Source of the DNA: Streptacidiphilus fuscans
GTDB taxonomy: Bacteria > Actinomycetota > Actinomycetes > Streptomycetales > Streptomycetaceae
DNA: 64,000 nt
NCBI RefSeq assembly: GCF_015690355.1
Contig: NZ_JADPRT010000008.1
Location: forward strand, 14,908 to 78,907
Direction: 5' to 3'
The notes under the pieces are model-generated. The model did not search any database, was not told the origin of the DNA, and saw nothing but the letters and a program-made list of their open reading frames with translations. The translations under genes were made by a program, and so were the position numbers. This document shows, in pieces, positions 27,371 to 37,300 of this stretch. The stretch's first letter is position 1. Every line of letters begins with the position of its first letter.

Positions 27371-28249
27371 TCAGCCCGCCAGGGGCCGGATCGTCGAGCG
27401 GCGGCCCTCCGGGGAGGCGAGCCACTCCAACTTGGCCATGGTGTCCGTGCCCGGGAGAGCGTTGTGCAGCACGACGGTCAGGTCCGGCCGCTCCGGCACC
27501 CGCAGCTGGGTGCTCTCGAAGTGCAGGTCGCCGACCTGCGGATGGTCGACCAGCTTGGTCCGCGTGCCCGGACGGCGGACGTCGCCGCGTGCCCAGAGCG
27601 TGCCGAACTCCTCGCTGATCTCCGAGAGTTCCTCGACGATCTGGACGAACCCCTCGTCCCCGGGGAACTCCGCCGCCGCGGCCCGGTACTCGGCCGCGAT
27701 GTCCGCCGCGTCGTGCTCCCAACCGACGTGCCGGGCACGGTAGATGGGGTTGGTGAAGTAGGAGGTCAGGCAGTTGCGCCAGGAGTCGTTGAAGTCGAAG
27801 ACGGCCGTCGCCGCGTCGTTGACCGCGATGCTGTTCCAGTAGCGGTCGATGACGTTGGCCGGCATCGGCATCCAGGAGTCGATCAGCCGCCGGATCGACT
27901 CGCCCACCGGCGTCGCCGTGTCCGGCACCGCCTCCAGCGGCGGGTTGAGACCGGCCAGCACGTAGAGATGACGCCGCTCCGGATCGTCCAGGCGCAATAC
28001 CCGCGAGACCGAGTCGAGCACCTGGCCGGAAACCGTGATGTCGCGGCCCTGCTCCAGCCACTGGTACCAGCTGACGCCGACCCCGGCCAGCACCGCGACC
28101 TCCTCGCGGCGCAGGCCCGGCGTCCGCCGCCGCGCTCCGCCGTCCGGCAGCCCGGCGTCGGCGGGGCTGACCCGCGCCCGTCGGCTCATCAGGAACTCGC
28201 GCAGATCCGCCCGGCGGCGCGCGTCAGCGGTACTGGTACGAACGTCCAC
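27371..28249 (-). CDS. MmyB-like helix-turn-helix regulator (second copy)
   Basis: 292 aa from GTG 28249, which has GGGGGAG 3-9 bp upstream; an in-frame ATG at 28270 lacks such a site. N-terminal HTH with RRRTPGLRREEVAVLAGVGVSWYQWLEQGRDI, then the MmyB-like ligand domain (VIDRYWNSIAVND, TSYFTNPIYRA). Paralogous to the regulator at 4731-5642 and arranged the same way, divergent from an MFS exporter. Probably represses the exporter gene until its ligand binds. Confidence 0.88.
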   Translation of the reverse strand: MDVRTSTADARRRADLREFLMSRRARVSPADAGLPDGGARRRTPGLRREEVAVLAGVGVSWYQWLEQGRDITVSGQVLDSVSRVLRLDDPERRHLYVLAGLNPPLEAVPDTATPVGESIRRLIDSWMPMPANVIDRYWNSIAVNDAATAVFDFNDSWRNCLTSYFTNPIYRARHVGWEHDAADIAAEYRAAAAEFPGDEGFVQIVEELSEISEEFGTLWARGDVRRPGTRTKLVDHPQVGDLHFESTQLRVPERPDLTVVLHNALPGTDTMAKLEWLASPEGRRSTIRPLAG

Positions 28250-28311
28250 GGACTCCCCCTGCTCCCCCATGCCGTCCAGTCGGGTTCCAGCGTAACCAAC
28301 TCCGTTTGCCT

Positions 28312-28323
28312 GGTGGTGCCACC
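28312..28323. promoter_or_regulatory. operator-like inverted repeat
   Basis: GGTGG-TG-CCACC, within the sequence between the MmyB-like regulator and the MFS gene, about 47 bp upstream of the MFS start. It is a candidate regulator site, weaker than the pair in the first MmyB/MFS module. Confidence 0.35.
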
Positions 28324-28369
28324 AACAGGACAAGCGCCCTCTCTCCACCGCCCGTCGATCCGCAGAACG

Positions 28370-29812
28370 ATGCTGGTCATGGCCATCGACTCGACACTCT
28401 CCCGCACCGACAGTCCGCTTCACACCGATCATTTCGGCACACCGTCAGGCCGGCTCTCCGGACGGGCCCGGCTGGTCCTCTTCGTGCTCTGTGCCGCCCA
28501 GTTCGCGGTGGCGCTGGACTTCTCCATCCTCAACATCGCGCTCCCCACCCTGGGCCACGCGCTGCACCTGTCGCAGGCGAACCTGCAGTGGGGCATGACC
28601 GCCTTCGCCCTGCCGTCCGGCGGGTTCCTGCTGCTCTTCGGGCGGATCGCCGACTCGGTGGGCCGACGCCGGATCTTCCTGGCCGGGCTGTCGCTCTTCA
28701 CCGCGGCTTCCGTGCTGGCGACCCTGGCCTGGTCACCGGCCAGCTTCCTGGCCGGCCGTGCGCTCCAGGGCCTCGGCGCGGCGGCGATCGTGCCGTCCGG
28801 GATGGCGCTGCTGACCACGACCTTCCGCGAGGGCCCGCAGCGTGACCGGGCGCTCGGCATCATGGGCAGCCTGATGGCGATCGGCTTCACCAGCGGCATG
28901 GTGCTGGGCGGGGTGCTGACCCAGCTGCTGACCTGGCGGTCCACCATGGGCCTGAACGTGGTGATGGGCGCGGCCGTGCTGGTCGCCGCGCCGCTGCTGC
29001 TGACCGAGTCCCGCAACGAGGTGCGCCCGCGGATCGACGTGCCCGGCGCGGTGACGGTCACCGGCGGCCTGCTGTCGCTGATCTACGCCCTGTCCACGGC
29101 CGCGCAGCACGGCTTCGGCGACACGTCCGTGCTGGTCACCCTGGTCGCGGCGGCCGTGCTGCTGACCGCCTTCGTCGTCATCGAGGCCCGCACCGCCGAG
29201 CCGCTGGTCTCGCTGCGGATCCTGCGCCGCCCGAGCGTGGCCTTCGGCAACCTCGGCGGGCTGGCGACCCTGGCGTCCATGCCCGGCGCGGTCTTCCTCG
29301 GCACGCTCTACCTGCAGCAGGTCAACCACCTGTCACCGGTGCTGACCGGCCTGGTCTTCGGCGTCCTCGGCCTGGTCTGCGCGGTCACCGGGACCGTGGC
29401 ACCCCGCCTGGTCTCCCGTCACGGCTCCGCCAAGGTCCTGGTCGGCGGCCTGCTGCTGCAGGCGGCGCTCACCTTCGGGCTGCTGGGCATCAGCACCGGC
29501 ACCCGGGGCACCTGGGTCTTCCTGACGGTGATCTCGCTGGCCGGGATCGGGCACATGGCGGCGATCGTCGGCTACAACGTCACCGCGACCTCGGGCCTGC
29601 CGGACGCCGAGCAGGGGCTGGCGACCGGACTGGCGACGACCACCCAGCAGGTCGGCATGACCGTCGGCATCCCGCTGCTGAGCGCGCTCGCCTCGACACA
29701 CGCGGACGTGCTGGGCGGCGTCAAGCTGGGGCTGGGCGCGGACGCTGTGGCGCTGTCCGTCCTCGCCCTCGTGGTGGCCGCCGGCCTGGGCGCCGCAGCG
29801 CGCAGGAAGTGA
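28370..29812 (+). CDS. MFS drug exporter (DHA2 type)
   Basis: 480 aa from ATG 28370 (ATG 28379 is also possible; neither has a clear ribosome site). DHA2-like opening with LCAAQFAVALDFSILNIALPTL, motif A as GRIADSVGRRRIFLAG and the motif C region LQGLGAAAIVPSGMALL, in 14 predicted helices. It is divergent from a MmyB-type regulator, repeating the module at 4.7-7.2 kb with a different exporter. The stop codon abuts the stop codon of the convergent CNNM gene without any spacer. Confidence 0.93.
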   Translation: MLVMAIDSTLSRTDSPLHTDHFGTPSGRLSGRARLVLFVLCAAQFAVALDFSILNIALPTLGHALHLSQANLQWGMTAFALPSGGFLLLFGRIADSVGRRRIFLAGLSLFTAASVLATLAWSPASFLAGRALQGLGAAAIVPSGMALLTTTFREGPQRDRALGIMGSLMAIGFTSGMVLGGVLTQLLTWRSTMGLNVVMGAAVLVAAPLLLTESRNEVRPRIDVPGAVTVTGGLLSLIYALSTAAQHGFGDTSVLVTLVAAAVLLTAFVVIEARTAEPLVSLRILRRPSVAFGNLGGLATLASMPGAVFLGTLYLQQVNHLSPVLTGLVFGVLGLVCAVTGTVAPRLVSRHGSAKVLVGGLLLQAALTFGLLGISTGTRGTWVFLTVISLAGIGHMAAIVGYNVTATSGLPDAEQGLATGLATTTQQVGMTVGIPLLSALASTHADVLGGVKLGLGADAVALSVLALVVAAGLGAAARRK

Positions 29813-31156
29813 TCAGTCCGTCTCGCTACGAGCCTCGTCCTCGTCAGCGAACGGGTGGGCCGCCCGCAGGACCGGGGACGCCAGCAGCGTCCCGATCCGG
29901 TTGCGGCGGCCCGCCGTGCTCTCCGCCGTCAGGCGGATCGCCTGGATCGGCATGCCGTCTGCGGCAGGGACCGGGACCTCGGCGTCGGAACCGGGGATCG
30001 GGACCCTGCCCAGAGCCTTGGCCAGCAGACCGCCGACGGTCTCCACGTCCTCGTCGTCGAGTTCTATGCCGAACAGCTCGCCCAGCTCCTCCACGGGAAG
30101 CCGGGCGGTGATCCGGTAGGAGCCGTCCGGGAGGGGCTCGACCGGCGGGGTCTCGCGGTCGTACTCGTCGGTGATCTCGCCGACGATCTCCTCCAGGATG
30201 TCCTCGATGGTGACCAGCCCCGCCGTCCCGCCGTACTCGTCGATGACGACCGCGACGTGGATCCGGTCCTGCTGCATCTCCCGCAGCAGGTCCGCGACCG
30301 GCTTGCTGTCGGGCACGAAGGTGGCCGGGCGCATCACCTGACCGACCGGCTCCGACTCCGCGTCACGGTTGGTGTGGGTACGGCGGACCAGGTCCTTGAG
30401 GTAGGCGATGCCGACGACGTCGTCCTCGTTCTCGCCCACCACCGGTATCCGGGAGAAGCCGCTGCGCAGCGCCAGCGTCAGGGCCTGCCGGACGGTCTTG
30501 CCGCGCTCGATCAGCACCAGGTCGGTCCGCGGCACCATCACCTCGCGGACGATGGTGTCGCCCAGCTCGAAGACGGAGTGGACCATGCGCCGCTCGTCGT
30601 CCTCGATCAGGTCGTCCTTCTCGGCCAGGTCGACCAGCGCCCGCAGCTCCGCCTCGGACGCGAACGGACCCTCGCGGAAGCCCTTGCCCGGCGTCAGCGC
30701 GTTGCCGAGCAGGATCAGCAGCCGTGGGATCGGTCCCATCACCCGGGCCAGCGGCAGCAGCACGTAGGAGGCGGCCGTCGCCGAGTTCAGCGGGTGCTGG
30801 CGCCCGATGGTGCGCGGCGAGACGCCGACGGCGACGTAGGAGACCAGCACCATCGCGCCGATCGACACCAGCACCGCCTGCCAGGTGTGGTGGAAGCCCC
30901 GCACGCAGACCACGGTGACCAGCACGGCCGCCGCCATCTCGCAGGTGACCCGGATCAGCGTGGCCAGGTTGAGGTAGCGGATCGGGTCGCTCGCCAGCGC
31001 CAACAGCCGCTGCGAACCCCGCTTTCCGGCCCGGACCGCCTCCTCCGCCCGGAAGCGGGAGACCCGCGAGATGCCCGCCTCGGCGCACGCGGCCAGCCAC
31101 GCACAGATGACGAGCAGCACCGCCCCGACGAGGAAGCTGGTACTGAAGCCGCTCAT
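29813..31156 (-). CDS. CNNM/HlyC-CorC family transporter with CBS pair
   Basis: 447 aa. An N-terminal DUF21/CNNM membrane domain of four helices (about residues 1-190) is followed by two CBS domains (near 215-340, with VMVPRTDLVLIE and VVIDEYGGTAGLVTIEDILEEIVGEI) and a C-terminal CorC_HlyC domain. The family mediates magnesium or cobalt transport and its regulation, not haemolysis. It is the third gene after phoH and ybeY on the same strand, separated by 16 bp from ybeY, the standard actinobacterial order. Confidence 0.95.
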   Translation of the reverse strand: MSGFSTSFLVGAVLLVICAWLAACAEAGISRVSRFRAEEAVRAGKRGSQRLLALASDPIRYLNLATLIRVTCEMAAAVLVTVVCVRGFHHTWQAVLVSIGAMVLVSYVAVGVSPRTIGRQHPLNSATAASYVLLPLARVMGPIPRLLILLGNALTPGKGFREGPFASEAELRALVDLAEKDDLIEDDERRMVHSVFELGDTIVREVMVPRTDLVLIERGKTVRQALTLALRSGFSRIPVVGENEDDVVGIAYLKDLVRRTHTNRDAESEPVGQVMRPATFVPDSKPVADLLREMQQDRIHVAVVIDEYGGTAGLVTIEDILEEIVGEITDEYDRETPPVEPLPDGSYRITARLPVEELGELFGIELDDEDVETVGGLLAKALGRVPIPGSDAEVPVPAADGMPIQAIRLTAESTAGRRNRIGTLLASPVLRAAHPFADEDEARSETD

Positions 31157-31172
31157 TTCCAGCTACCCCGCG

Positions 31173-31661
31173 TTATCGGGTGGTCGGGGCCGGGGACGGG
31201 CCGGTCTCGCCGCGTGCGGCGCGCCAGTCGTCCAGGATCCGCTTCTGGAGGCCGAACATCTCGCGCTCCTCCTCCGGGTCCTCGTGGTCGTAGCCGAGCA
31301 CGTGCAACACCCCGTGGACCGTGAGCAGTTGCAGCTCCGCGTCCATCGAGTGCCCGTTGGCGGCGCCCTGCTTGGTCGCCACCTCCGGGCAGAGCACGAT
31401 GTCGCCGAGGAGACCCTGCGGGAGCTCCTCGTCCTCCTTGCCGGGACGCAGCTCGTCCATCGGGAAGGACATCACGTCCGTCGGGCCGGGCTCGTCCATC
31501 CACTGCACGTGCAGGGCCGCCATGGCCTCCTCGTCGACGACGATGACGGAGAGCTCGGACAGCGGGTGGATGCGCATCCGGTCCAGCGCGAAGCGGGCGA
31601 CGTCGAGGAGCGCCTCCTCGTCGACCTCCGTGCCGGATTCGTTGTTGATGTCGATCGCCAT
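31173..31661 (-). CDS. ybeY: endoribonuclease YbeY
   Basis: 162 aa from ATG 31661. Single-strand-specific, zinc-dependent RNase acting in 16S rRNA 3' processing and ribosome quality control. The zinc-binding triad motif HGVLHVLGYDH is intact near residue 115, and upstream SEVSVIVVDEEAMAALHVQWMDEPGPTDVMSFPMDE-type sequence is typical. Lies between phoH and the CNNM gene and is probably co-transcribed with them. Confidence 0.96.
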   Translation of the reverse strand: MAIDINNESGTEVDEEALLDVARFALDRMRIHPLSELSVIVVDEEAMAALHVQWMDEPGPTDVMSFPMDELRPGKEDEELPQGLLGDIVLCPEVATKQGAANGHSMDAELQLLTVHGVLHVLGYDHEDPEEEREMFGLQKRILDDWRAARGETGPSPAPTTR

Positions 31662-31705
31662 GGCGGGTGCGGTTCTCGGCTTTCTGCGGCTCGTGGAAGG
31701 AGGAT

Positions 31706-31733
31706 GGTGCGGGCTGTCAGGAGCGTGCTGTCA
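31706..31733 (-). repeat. two 14-bp repeats starting at the phoH stop codon
   Basis: On the minus strand TGACAGCACGCTCC is followed directly by TGACAGCCCGCACC. The TGA of the first unit (31731-31733) is the phoH stop codon. The second lies 14 bp further in another frame. Confidence 0.85.
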
Positions 31734-32804
31734 GGGACGGCGGGACTGCTGCGGAGCCGCGCCGTTCGCGCCCTGGGCGCTCTGCGCGCCCTGCGCGTCG
31801 TAGCGGCTGTACGCGTCGACGATCCGCCCGACCAGCTTGTGTCGGACGACGTCGGCGCTGGTCAGCCGGGTGAAGTGGATGTCGTCCACCCCGTCCAGGA
31901 TGTCCTGGACCACGCGCAGACCGCTCGTCGTGCCGCCCGGCAGGTCGATCTGGGTGATGTCGCCGGTGACCACGATCTTGGAGTTGAAGCCGAGCCGGGT
32001 CAGGAACATCTTCATCTGCTCGGCGCTGGTGTTCTGCGCCTCGTCGAGGATGATGAACGCGTCGTTCAGCGTCCGTCCGCGCATGTACGCGAGCGGCGCG
32101 ACCTCGATCGTCCCGGCGGCCATCAGACGCGGGATCGAGTCCGGGTCGATCATGTCGTGCAGGGCGTCGTAGAGCGGGCGCAGGTAGGGGTCGATCTTCT
32201 CGTAGAGCGTGCCCGGCAGGAAGCCGAGCCGCTCGCCGGCCTCGACGGCCGGGCGGGTCAGGATGATCCGGTTGACCTGCTTGGCCTGGAGCGCCTGGAC
32301 CGCCTTGGCCATGGCCAGGTACGTCTTTCCGGTACCGGCCGGGCCGATGCCGAAGACGATGGTGTGCCGGTCGATGGCGTCGACGTAGCCCTGCTGGTTG
32401 AGCGTCTTGGGGCGGATGGACCGGCCCCGGTTGGAGAGGATGTTCGCGGTGAAGACGGAGGACGGACGCTCGTGCGCCTCCGGGCTGTTCGGGTCCTCCG
32501 CCGCCTTGCGCAGCATGGCGATGGAACGCTCCACGGTGTCCTCGGTCAGGGGCTGGCCGGTGCGCAGCACCAGCATCATCTCGTCGAACACGCGCTGGAC
32601 GAGTGCCGTCTCCGCCGGTTCGCCGGTGGCCGTCACCTCGTTGCCGCGGGCATGGATGTCGACGGCGGGGAAGGCTTTCTCGATCACGCGGAGGAGTGAG
32701 TCCCCGGTACCGAGAACGGTCACCATCGGGTGCTTTTCCGGAATGACGATGCGCGCCTGGTGCTGGGTCGGCTGTGCGTCGGTCTTCGACTGTTCTGCAA
32801 CCAT
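31731..32804 (-). CDS. phoH: PhoH-family ATPase
   Basis: 357 aa from ATG 32804. PhoH-type P-loop ATPase of the RNA helicase superfamily, with unproven role in RNA metabolism. Walker A GPAGTGKTYLAMAKAVQAL near residue 155, Walker B AFIILDEAQNTS near 255 and FLTRLGFNSKIVVTGD follow. The N-terminal region (residues 1-100) has the KH-like SpoIIIAH/PhoH-NTD type. Immediately upstream of ybeY, as in many bacteria, and the order PhoH-YbeY supports a shared RNA-processing role. Confidence 0.95.
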   Translation of the reverse strand: MVAEQSKTDAQPTQHQARIVIPEKHPMVTVLGTGDSLLRVIEKAFPAVDIHARGNEVTATGEPAETALVQRVFDEMMLVLRTGQPLTEDTVERSIAMLRKAAEDPNSPEAHERPSSVFTANILSNRGRSIRPKTLNQQGYVDAIDRHTIVFGIGPAGTGKTYLAMAKAVQALQAKQVNRIILTRPAVEAGERLGFLPGTLYEKIDPYLRPLYDALHDMIDPDSIPRLMAAGTIEVAPLAYMRGRTLNDAFIILDEAQNTSAEQMKMFLTRLGFNSKIVVTGDITQIDLPGGTTSGLRVVQDILDGVDDIHFTRLTSADVVRHKLVGRIVDAYSRYDAQGAQSAQGANGAAPQQSRRP

Positions 32805-32908
32805 GGGTCGGCCGCTCGGGCCTGCCTCATCCCATTTCACTGTCGGGTCCGTCTGATAGGGAAAGGGTACGACGGACGGAACGGCCGGGAACAATGATGC
32901 TGCGCTGC

Positions 32909-33856
32909 TCAGCCCGGATTCGCCAGTGGTTTACGGCTCGTTCCACGGGCGGGAACCGGCACCCGCATCAGGTCCTCGGCGACCACGATCTCGCCGTCGA
33001 AGTGCTTGCGTGCCTCGGTGAGGTGACCGTCCAGGTCCGGGTAGCGCTGCGAGAAGTGCGTCAGCACCAGCGTGCGCACGCCCGCCTCGGCGGCGACGCG
33101 GGCGGCCTGGGCGGCGGTGAGGTGGCCGTGCTCCTCGGCCAGGTGCGCGTCGGCGTCCAGGAAGGTCGCCTCGATGACCAGCAGGTCCGCCCCCTCGGCC
33201 AGGGCGTGCACGCCGTCGCAGAGCCGGGTGTCCATGACGAACGCGGCCCGCTGCCCCGGCCGCACCTCGCTGACGTCGTCCAGCGTCACCGTGGTCCCGC
33301 CCTCGCGTGCGAGCCGGCCGTCGCGCTGGAGCTGCCCGACCTCCGGACCCGCGATGCCGAGCTCGCGCAGCCTTTCCGGCAGCATCCGGCGGCCGTCCGG
33401 CTCGACGAGGCGGTAGCCGTAGGAGTCGACCGGGTGCGAGAGCCGGACCGCCTGGAGCTCGAAGCGCGGGCCGGGGAAGACGGCGCGCTCGCCCGCGATC
33501 GGCTCGGGCACGAGCGGCACGGTCTCGTGGAAGGCGCTCGCGTGCCGGAGCCGCTCGAACCAGTGGGCGCCTGACTCCGGGTAGTAGGCCGTGACGGGGT
33601 ACGGGACCTTGTCCAGGTTGATCCGCTGGATCACGCCGGGCAGGCCCAGGCAGTGGTCCCCGTGGAAGTGGGTGACGCAGATCCGGGTGATCTGGTGGGC
33701 GCTGACCCCGGCGTGCAGCATCTGCCGCTGCGTGCCCTCGCCCGGGTCGAACAGCAGGCCTTCGCCGTCCCAGCGCAGCAGGTAGCCGTTGTGGTTGCGG
33801 TGCCGGGTGGGCACCTGGCTGGCCGTGCCCAGCACGACCAGCTCACGTGCTGACAC
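32909..33856 (-). CDS. rnz: ribonuclease Z
   Basis: 315 aa. Metallo-beta-lactamase-fold RNase that removes the 3' trailer of tRNA precursors. The zinc motif is THFHGDHCLGLPGVI near residue 63, then LGTASQVPTRHRNHNGYLLRW at the N-terminus, VMDTRLCDGV and the terminal metal-binding LTHFSQRY motif. Family length fits the short RNase Z type. Followed (4 bp upstream of its start) by the HIT gene on the same strand, indicating co-transcription. Confidence 0.94.
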   Translation of the reverse strand: MSARELVVLGTASQVPTRHRNHNGYLLRWDGEGLLFDPGEGTQRQMLHAGVSAHQITRICVTHFHGDHCLGLPGVIQRINLDKVPYPVTAYYPESGAHWFERLRHASAFHETVPLVPEPIAGERAVFPGPRFELQAVRLSHPVDSYGYRLVEPDGRRMLPERLRELGIAGPEVGQLQRDGRLAREGGTTVTLDDVSEVRPGQRAAFVMDTRLCDGVHALAEGADLLVIEATFLDADAHLAEEHGHLTAAQAARVAAEAGVRTLVLTHFSQRYPDLDGHLTEARKHFDGEIVVAEDLMRVPVPARGTSRKPLANPG

Positions 33857-33859
33857 CCG

Positions 33860-34225
33860 TCAGACCAGCTTCTCGTGCAGCTCGCCGTTGCCGCCGCCGA
33901 GCACGTGCACGTGGGCGTGGAAGACCGTCTGGCCCGCGCCGCTGCCGGTGTTGAAGATCAGCCGGTAGCCGCTGGCGGCGACCTTCTCGTCCTCGGCCAC
34001 GCGCCCGGCCTCGGCCAGCACCGTGCCCGCGAGCGCCGGGTCCGCCTCGGCGAGCGCGGCGGCGTTCGGGTAGTGGGCCTTCGGCACCACCAGCACGTGG
34101 GTCGGCATCTGCGGGTTGATGTCGCGGAAGGCGAGGGTGTGCTCGGTCTCGCGCACCTTGGTCGACGGGATCTCGCCCGCCACGATCTTGCAGAACAGGC
34201 AGTCCGCCTGGACCATGCCGCTCAT
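33860..34225 (-). CDS. HIT-family hydrolase
   Basis: 121 aa. Histidine-triad nucleotide-binding protein of the HINT type, hydrolysing adenosine phosphoramidates or related nucleotidyl conjugates. The catalytic triad is FHAHVHVLGG near residue 104, and the N-terminus has the zinc-linked DCLFCKIVAGEIPS. Starts could be ATG 34225 or the internal GTG of VQADC. Shares a strand with RNase Z, 3 bp apart. Confidence 0.95.
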   Translation of the reverse strand: MSGMVQADCLFCKIVAGEIPSTKVRETEHTLAFRDINPQMPTHVLVVPKAHYPNAAALAEADPALAGTVLAEAGRVAEDEKVAASGYRLIFNTGSGAGQTVFHAHVHVLGGGNGELHEKLV

Positions 34226-34313
34226 CCCCTACGCTCCTCGCGCGTCAGCAGTCCTCGCTACGCGTGCATCGTACCGAGGACTGCCGACAGCCCGGGCGGG
34301 CTTCCACAGGGAG

Positions 34314-34373
34314 CCACAGCTCAGGCGGCCACGGCCCGGGCAGCCGCACATCAGGCAGCTACAGCGCGGGCAG
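34314..34373 (-). repeat. 30-bp imperfect duplication across the tricorn stop
   Basis: Two 30-bp units (34344-34373 and 34314-34343) match at about 23 of 30 positions. The first covers the last codons and the TAG stop (34359-34361) of the tricorn protease gene. The second lies just downstream, with no coding role apparent. Confidence 0.7.
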
Positions 34374-37300
34374 GGCCGGGGGCTGGGCCGCCGGGTGCTC
34401 CGCCAGGGTGGCGAGGGCGATCCGGACCGCCTCGTCCAACTGCGGGTCGCGTCCCGCCGCCCAGTCCTGCGGGGCGCAGACGACCTCGACGTCGGGGTCG
34501 ACGCCGTGGTTCTCCAGGCCCCAGCCGTAGCCCTCCATCCAGGTCGCGTAGCGCGGCTGGGTCACGTCGGTGCCGTCCACCAGCTGGTAGCGGCCGTCGA
34601 TGCCGATCACGCCGCCCCAACTGCGGACGCCCACGACCGGACCGAGCTTCAGCGCCTGGAAGGCCGCGCCGACGATGTCCCCGTCGGAACCGGCGAACTC
34701 GTCCGTCACCGCCACCATCGGCCCGCGCGCGGCGTCGAACGGGTAGGTGGCCGGCAGGCTGTCGCGCGGGAGGTCCCAGCCGATGACCCGGCGGTGGAGC
34801 TTCTCGATCACCAGCTGCGAGGTGTGGCCGCCGCGGTTCTCCCGGACGTCCACGACCAGGCCCTCCCGCCCGATCTCGGTGCGCAGGTCGCGGTGGAGCT
34901 GCGCCCAGCCGTTGCTGACCATGTCCGGCACGTGCAGGTAGCCGAGCCGTCCGCCCGAGGCGGCGTGGACGTGGGCGCGACGGTCCGCGACCCAGGCGTG
35001 GTAGCGCAGCGGCTCCTCGTCCGCCAGCGGCACCACGACCACGGTGCGCTCGTCGCTCTCGCCGCCGCGCCGGACGGTCAGCCCGACCGGCTTCCCTGCC
35101 GTGCCGACCAGCAGCGGGGCCGGTCCGGTGACCGGGTCGACCGGACGCCCGTCCACCGCCACCAGCGCGTCCCCGGCCCGCACCGCGACGCCGGGGGCGG
35201 CCAGCGGGGACCGCGCCTCCGGAGCGGAGGACTCGGTCGGCAGCACCCGGGACACCCGCCAGACGTCCTGCTCGTCCCGGGCCAGGTCGGCGCCGAGGAA
35301 GCCCTGCCGACGCGCCTTGTCCGGTCCGTTGCCGGGCGGGGTGACGTAGGCGTGCGAGGTGCCCAACTCGCCCTGGAGCTCCCAGAGCAGGTCGACCAGG
35401 TCGCCGTGGCTGCCCAGCCGCTCCACCAGCGGACGGTAGCGGGCCTGGACGGCGTCCCAGTCGACGCCGCCGAGATCCGCGCGCCAGAAGTTGTCGCGCA
35501 TCAGCCGGGCGGTCTCGTCGAACATCTGCCGCCACTCGGCGGTCGGGTCGACGGTCACCCGGATCCGGCCGAGGTCCACCACGACCCGGTCGTCCTTCTC
35601 GTCCTTGTCGACCTTGCGGTCGGCGGGCAGGACGGTCAGCTCGCCGTGGTCCTTGACGACCAGTCGGCTGCCGTCACCGGAGACGGCGTAGCCGTCCAGC
35701 GCGTCGACCAGGGTCTCGACCCGCAGCTTCGCGAGGTCGAACCGCTCCAGCGAGCTGCGTTCGGCGCTCGCGTCGGGCGTGGCCCTGCCGGTGCCCAGGT
35801 TGCCGACGAGCGGGTGGCGCAGCCAGGCGACGCCGCCCTTGACCGCCTTCAGCTCCCCGTACCGCCCGGACGGCACCGGGAACGGCACGATCCGGGACGC
35901 CAGGCCGTCGGTGTCGACCACCGTCCGGGGCGCGGTCGCTGCCGCTGCCCCGTCCTTGCCGCCGTCGACGTCCGCGCCTCCGCCCGGGGCCCGGCCGTCG
36001 GGCTGCGGGCCGAAGGGGGACAGCGTCTCGGCGGCGAGGGTGAGCAGGTGGGGACGCGCGGCCAGCGGGAACGACAGGTCGAAGACGTGCTGGTCGTAGA
36101 CCGGGTCGAAGTCACGGGCGGAGAGGAAGGCGAGGTGCTTGCCGTCGGCGGTGAACGCGGGCGACCAGTCGCGGAACCGGACCGGCGTCGCCTCGATCAC
36201 CTCCGTCGACACGCCGCCGTCCGTCGGCGCCAGCCGGATCTGACGCATCGTCCCCTCGACTGCGGACGCGTGCGACCAGGCCAGCCAGCGCGAGTCGGGC
36301 GAGAAGGCGAGCCCCTCGGCCTGCTCGAAGTCGCTGCGGTCGACCTCGCGCAGCGCCTCCGGCTCCGCGACCGGGACGAGCAGGATCCGGCCGAGCCGGT
36401 CCGCGACCGCCAGCAGGCTGCCGTCCGGGGAGACGGCCAGCTCCTCGACGCGCCCGAGGCGTCCGCCCAGCACGCGGCGGCCGTCGGAGAACTCCAGCGC
36501 GTCGTCGCCCTCGGCGTCGGTGACCCACACCGACGAGCCGTCAGGAAGCAGCTGCGGCAGCCGGTTCCGCACTCCGGGCGTGACCGCAAGCGCGCGGCTG
36601 GGGCCGTCACGGTGGGTCAGCAGGTGCACGGTGCCGCGCACCTCGACGACACTGGCCCGCGCCTCCGCGTCCGGGGAGACCGTGCCGAGGTGGTCGGCGG
36701 CGGAGATCGGGTACGGCTGCCGATCGGTGCGCGGCCCGCCCAGGACGATCTCCAGCCGGCGCGGCCGGGTGCCCTCGTCCAGGTCGTCCAACAGCCAGAT
36801 CTCACCGGCGCAGTGGTAGACCACGCGACGGCCGTCGGTGGCGGCGTTGCGGGCGTAGAAGCCGTGCTCGGTGTGGCAGCGCAGGTCGCCGCCGTCCGGC
36901 AGGCTGGACCAGAGCCGGCCCACCGGCTCGGTGTCGCCCTCGCCCGACGCGTGGTCGGACAGGAACGCGATGCGGTCGCCGACCCACATCGGCGACTCGA
37001 TGTTGCCGTCGAGCTCCGCGTGGATCCGGCTGAACTCCGGCCCCTCCGCCGCGTTTCCGTCCCCGGCGGCGATCCAGAGCTTGCCCGCCGTGCCGCCGCG
37101 GTAGCGCTTCCAGTGCGCGGGCTCGCGGCCCGTGCCCGCCGAGACGAGCAGCACCCCGTCGGCGCCGAAGGCCAGGCCGCCCAGGCGGCCGTAGGGCAGG
37201 GTCCGGGCGGGGCCGCCGTCCAGCGGGACGGCGTGGGCCCAGGTGTGGGCCCGGGAGCGTCGGCCCTGGGTGCTCAGCGCGAGCACCTCACCGGCCTCGG

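Noticed and set aside
29809..31324. 489-codon plus-strand frame across the CNNM gene
   Set aside because: Antisense to a well-supported CNNM/CBS protein with a standard operon position.
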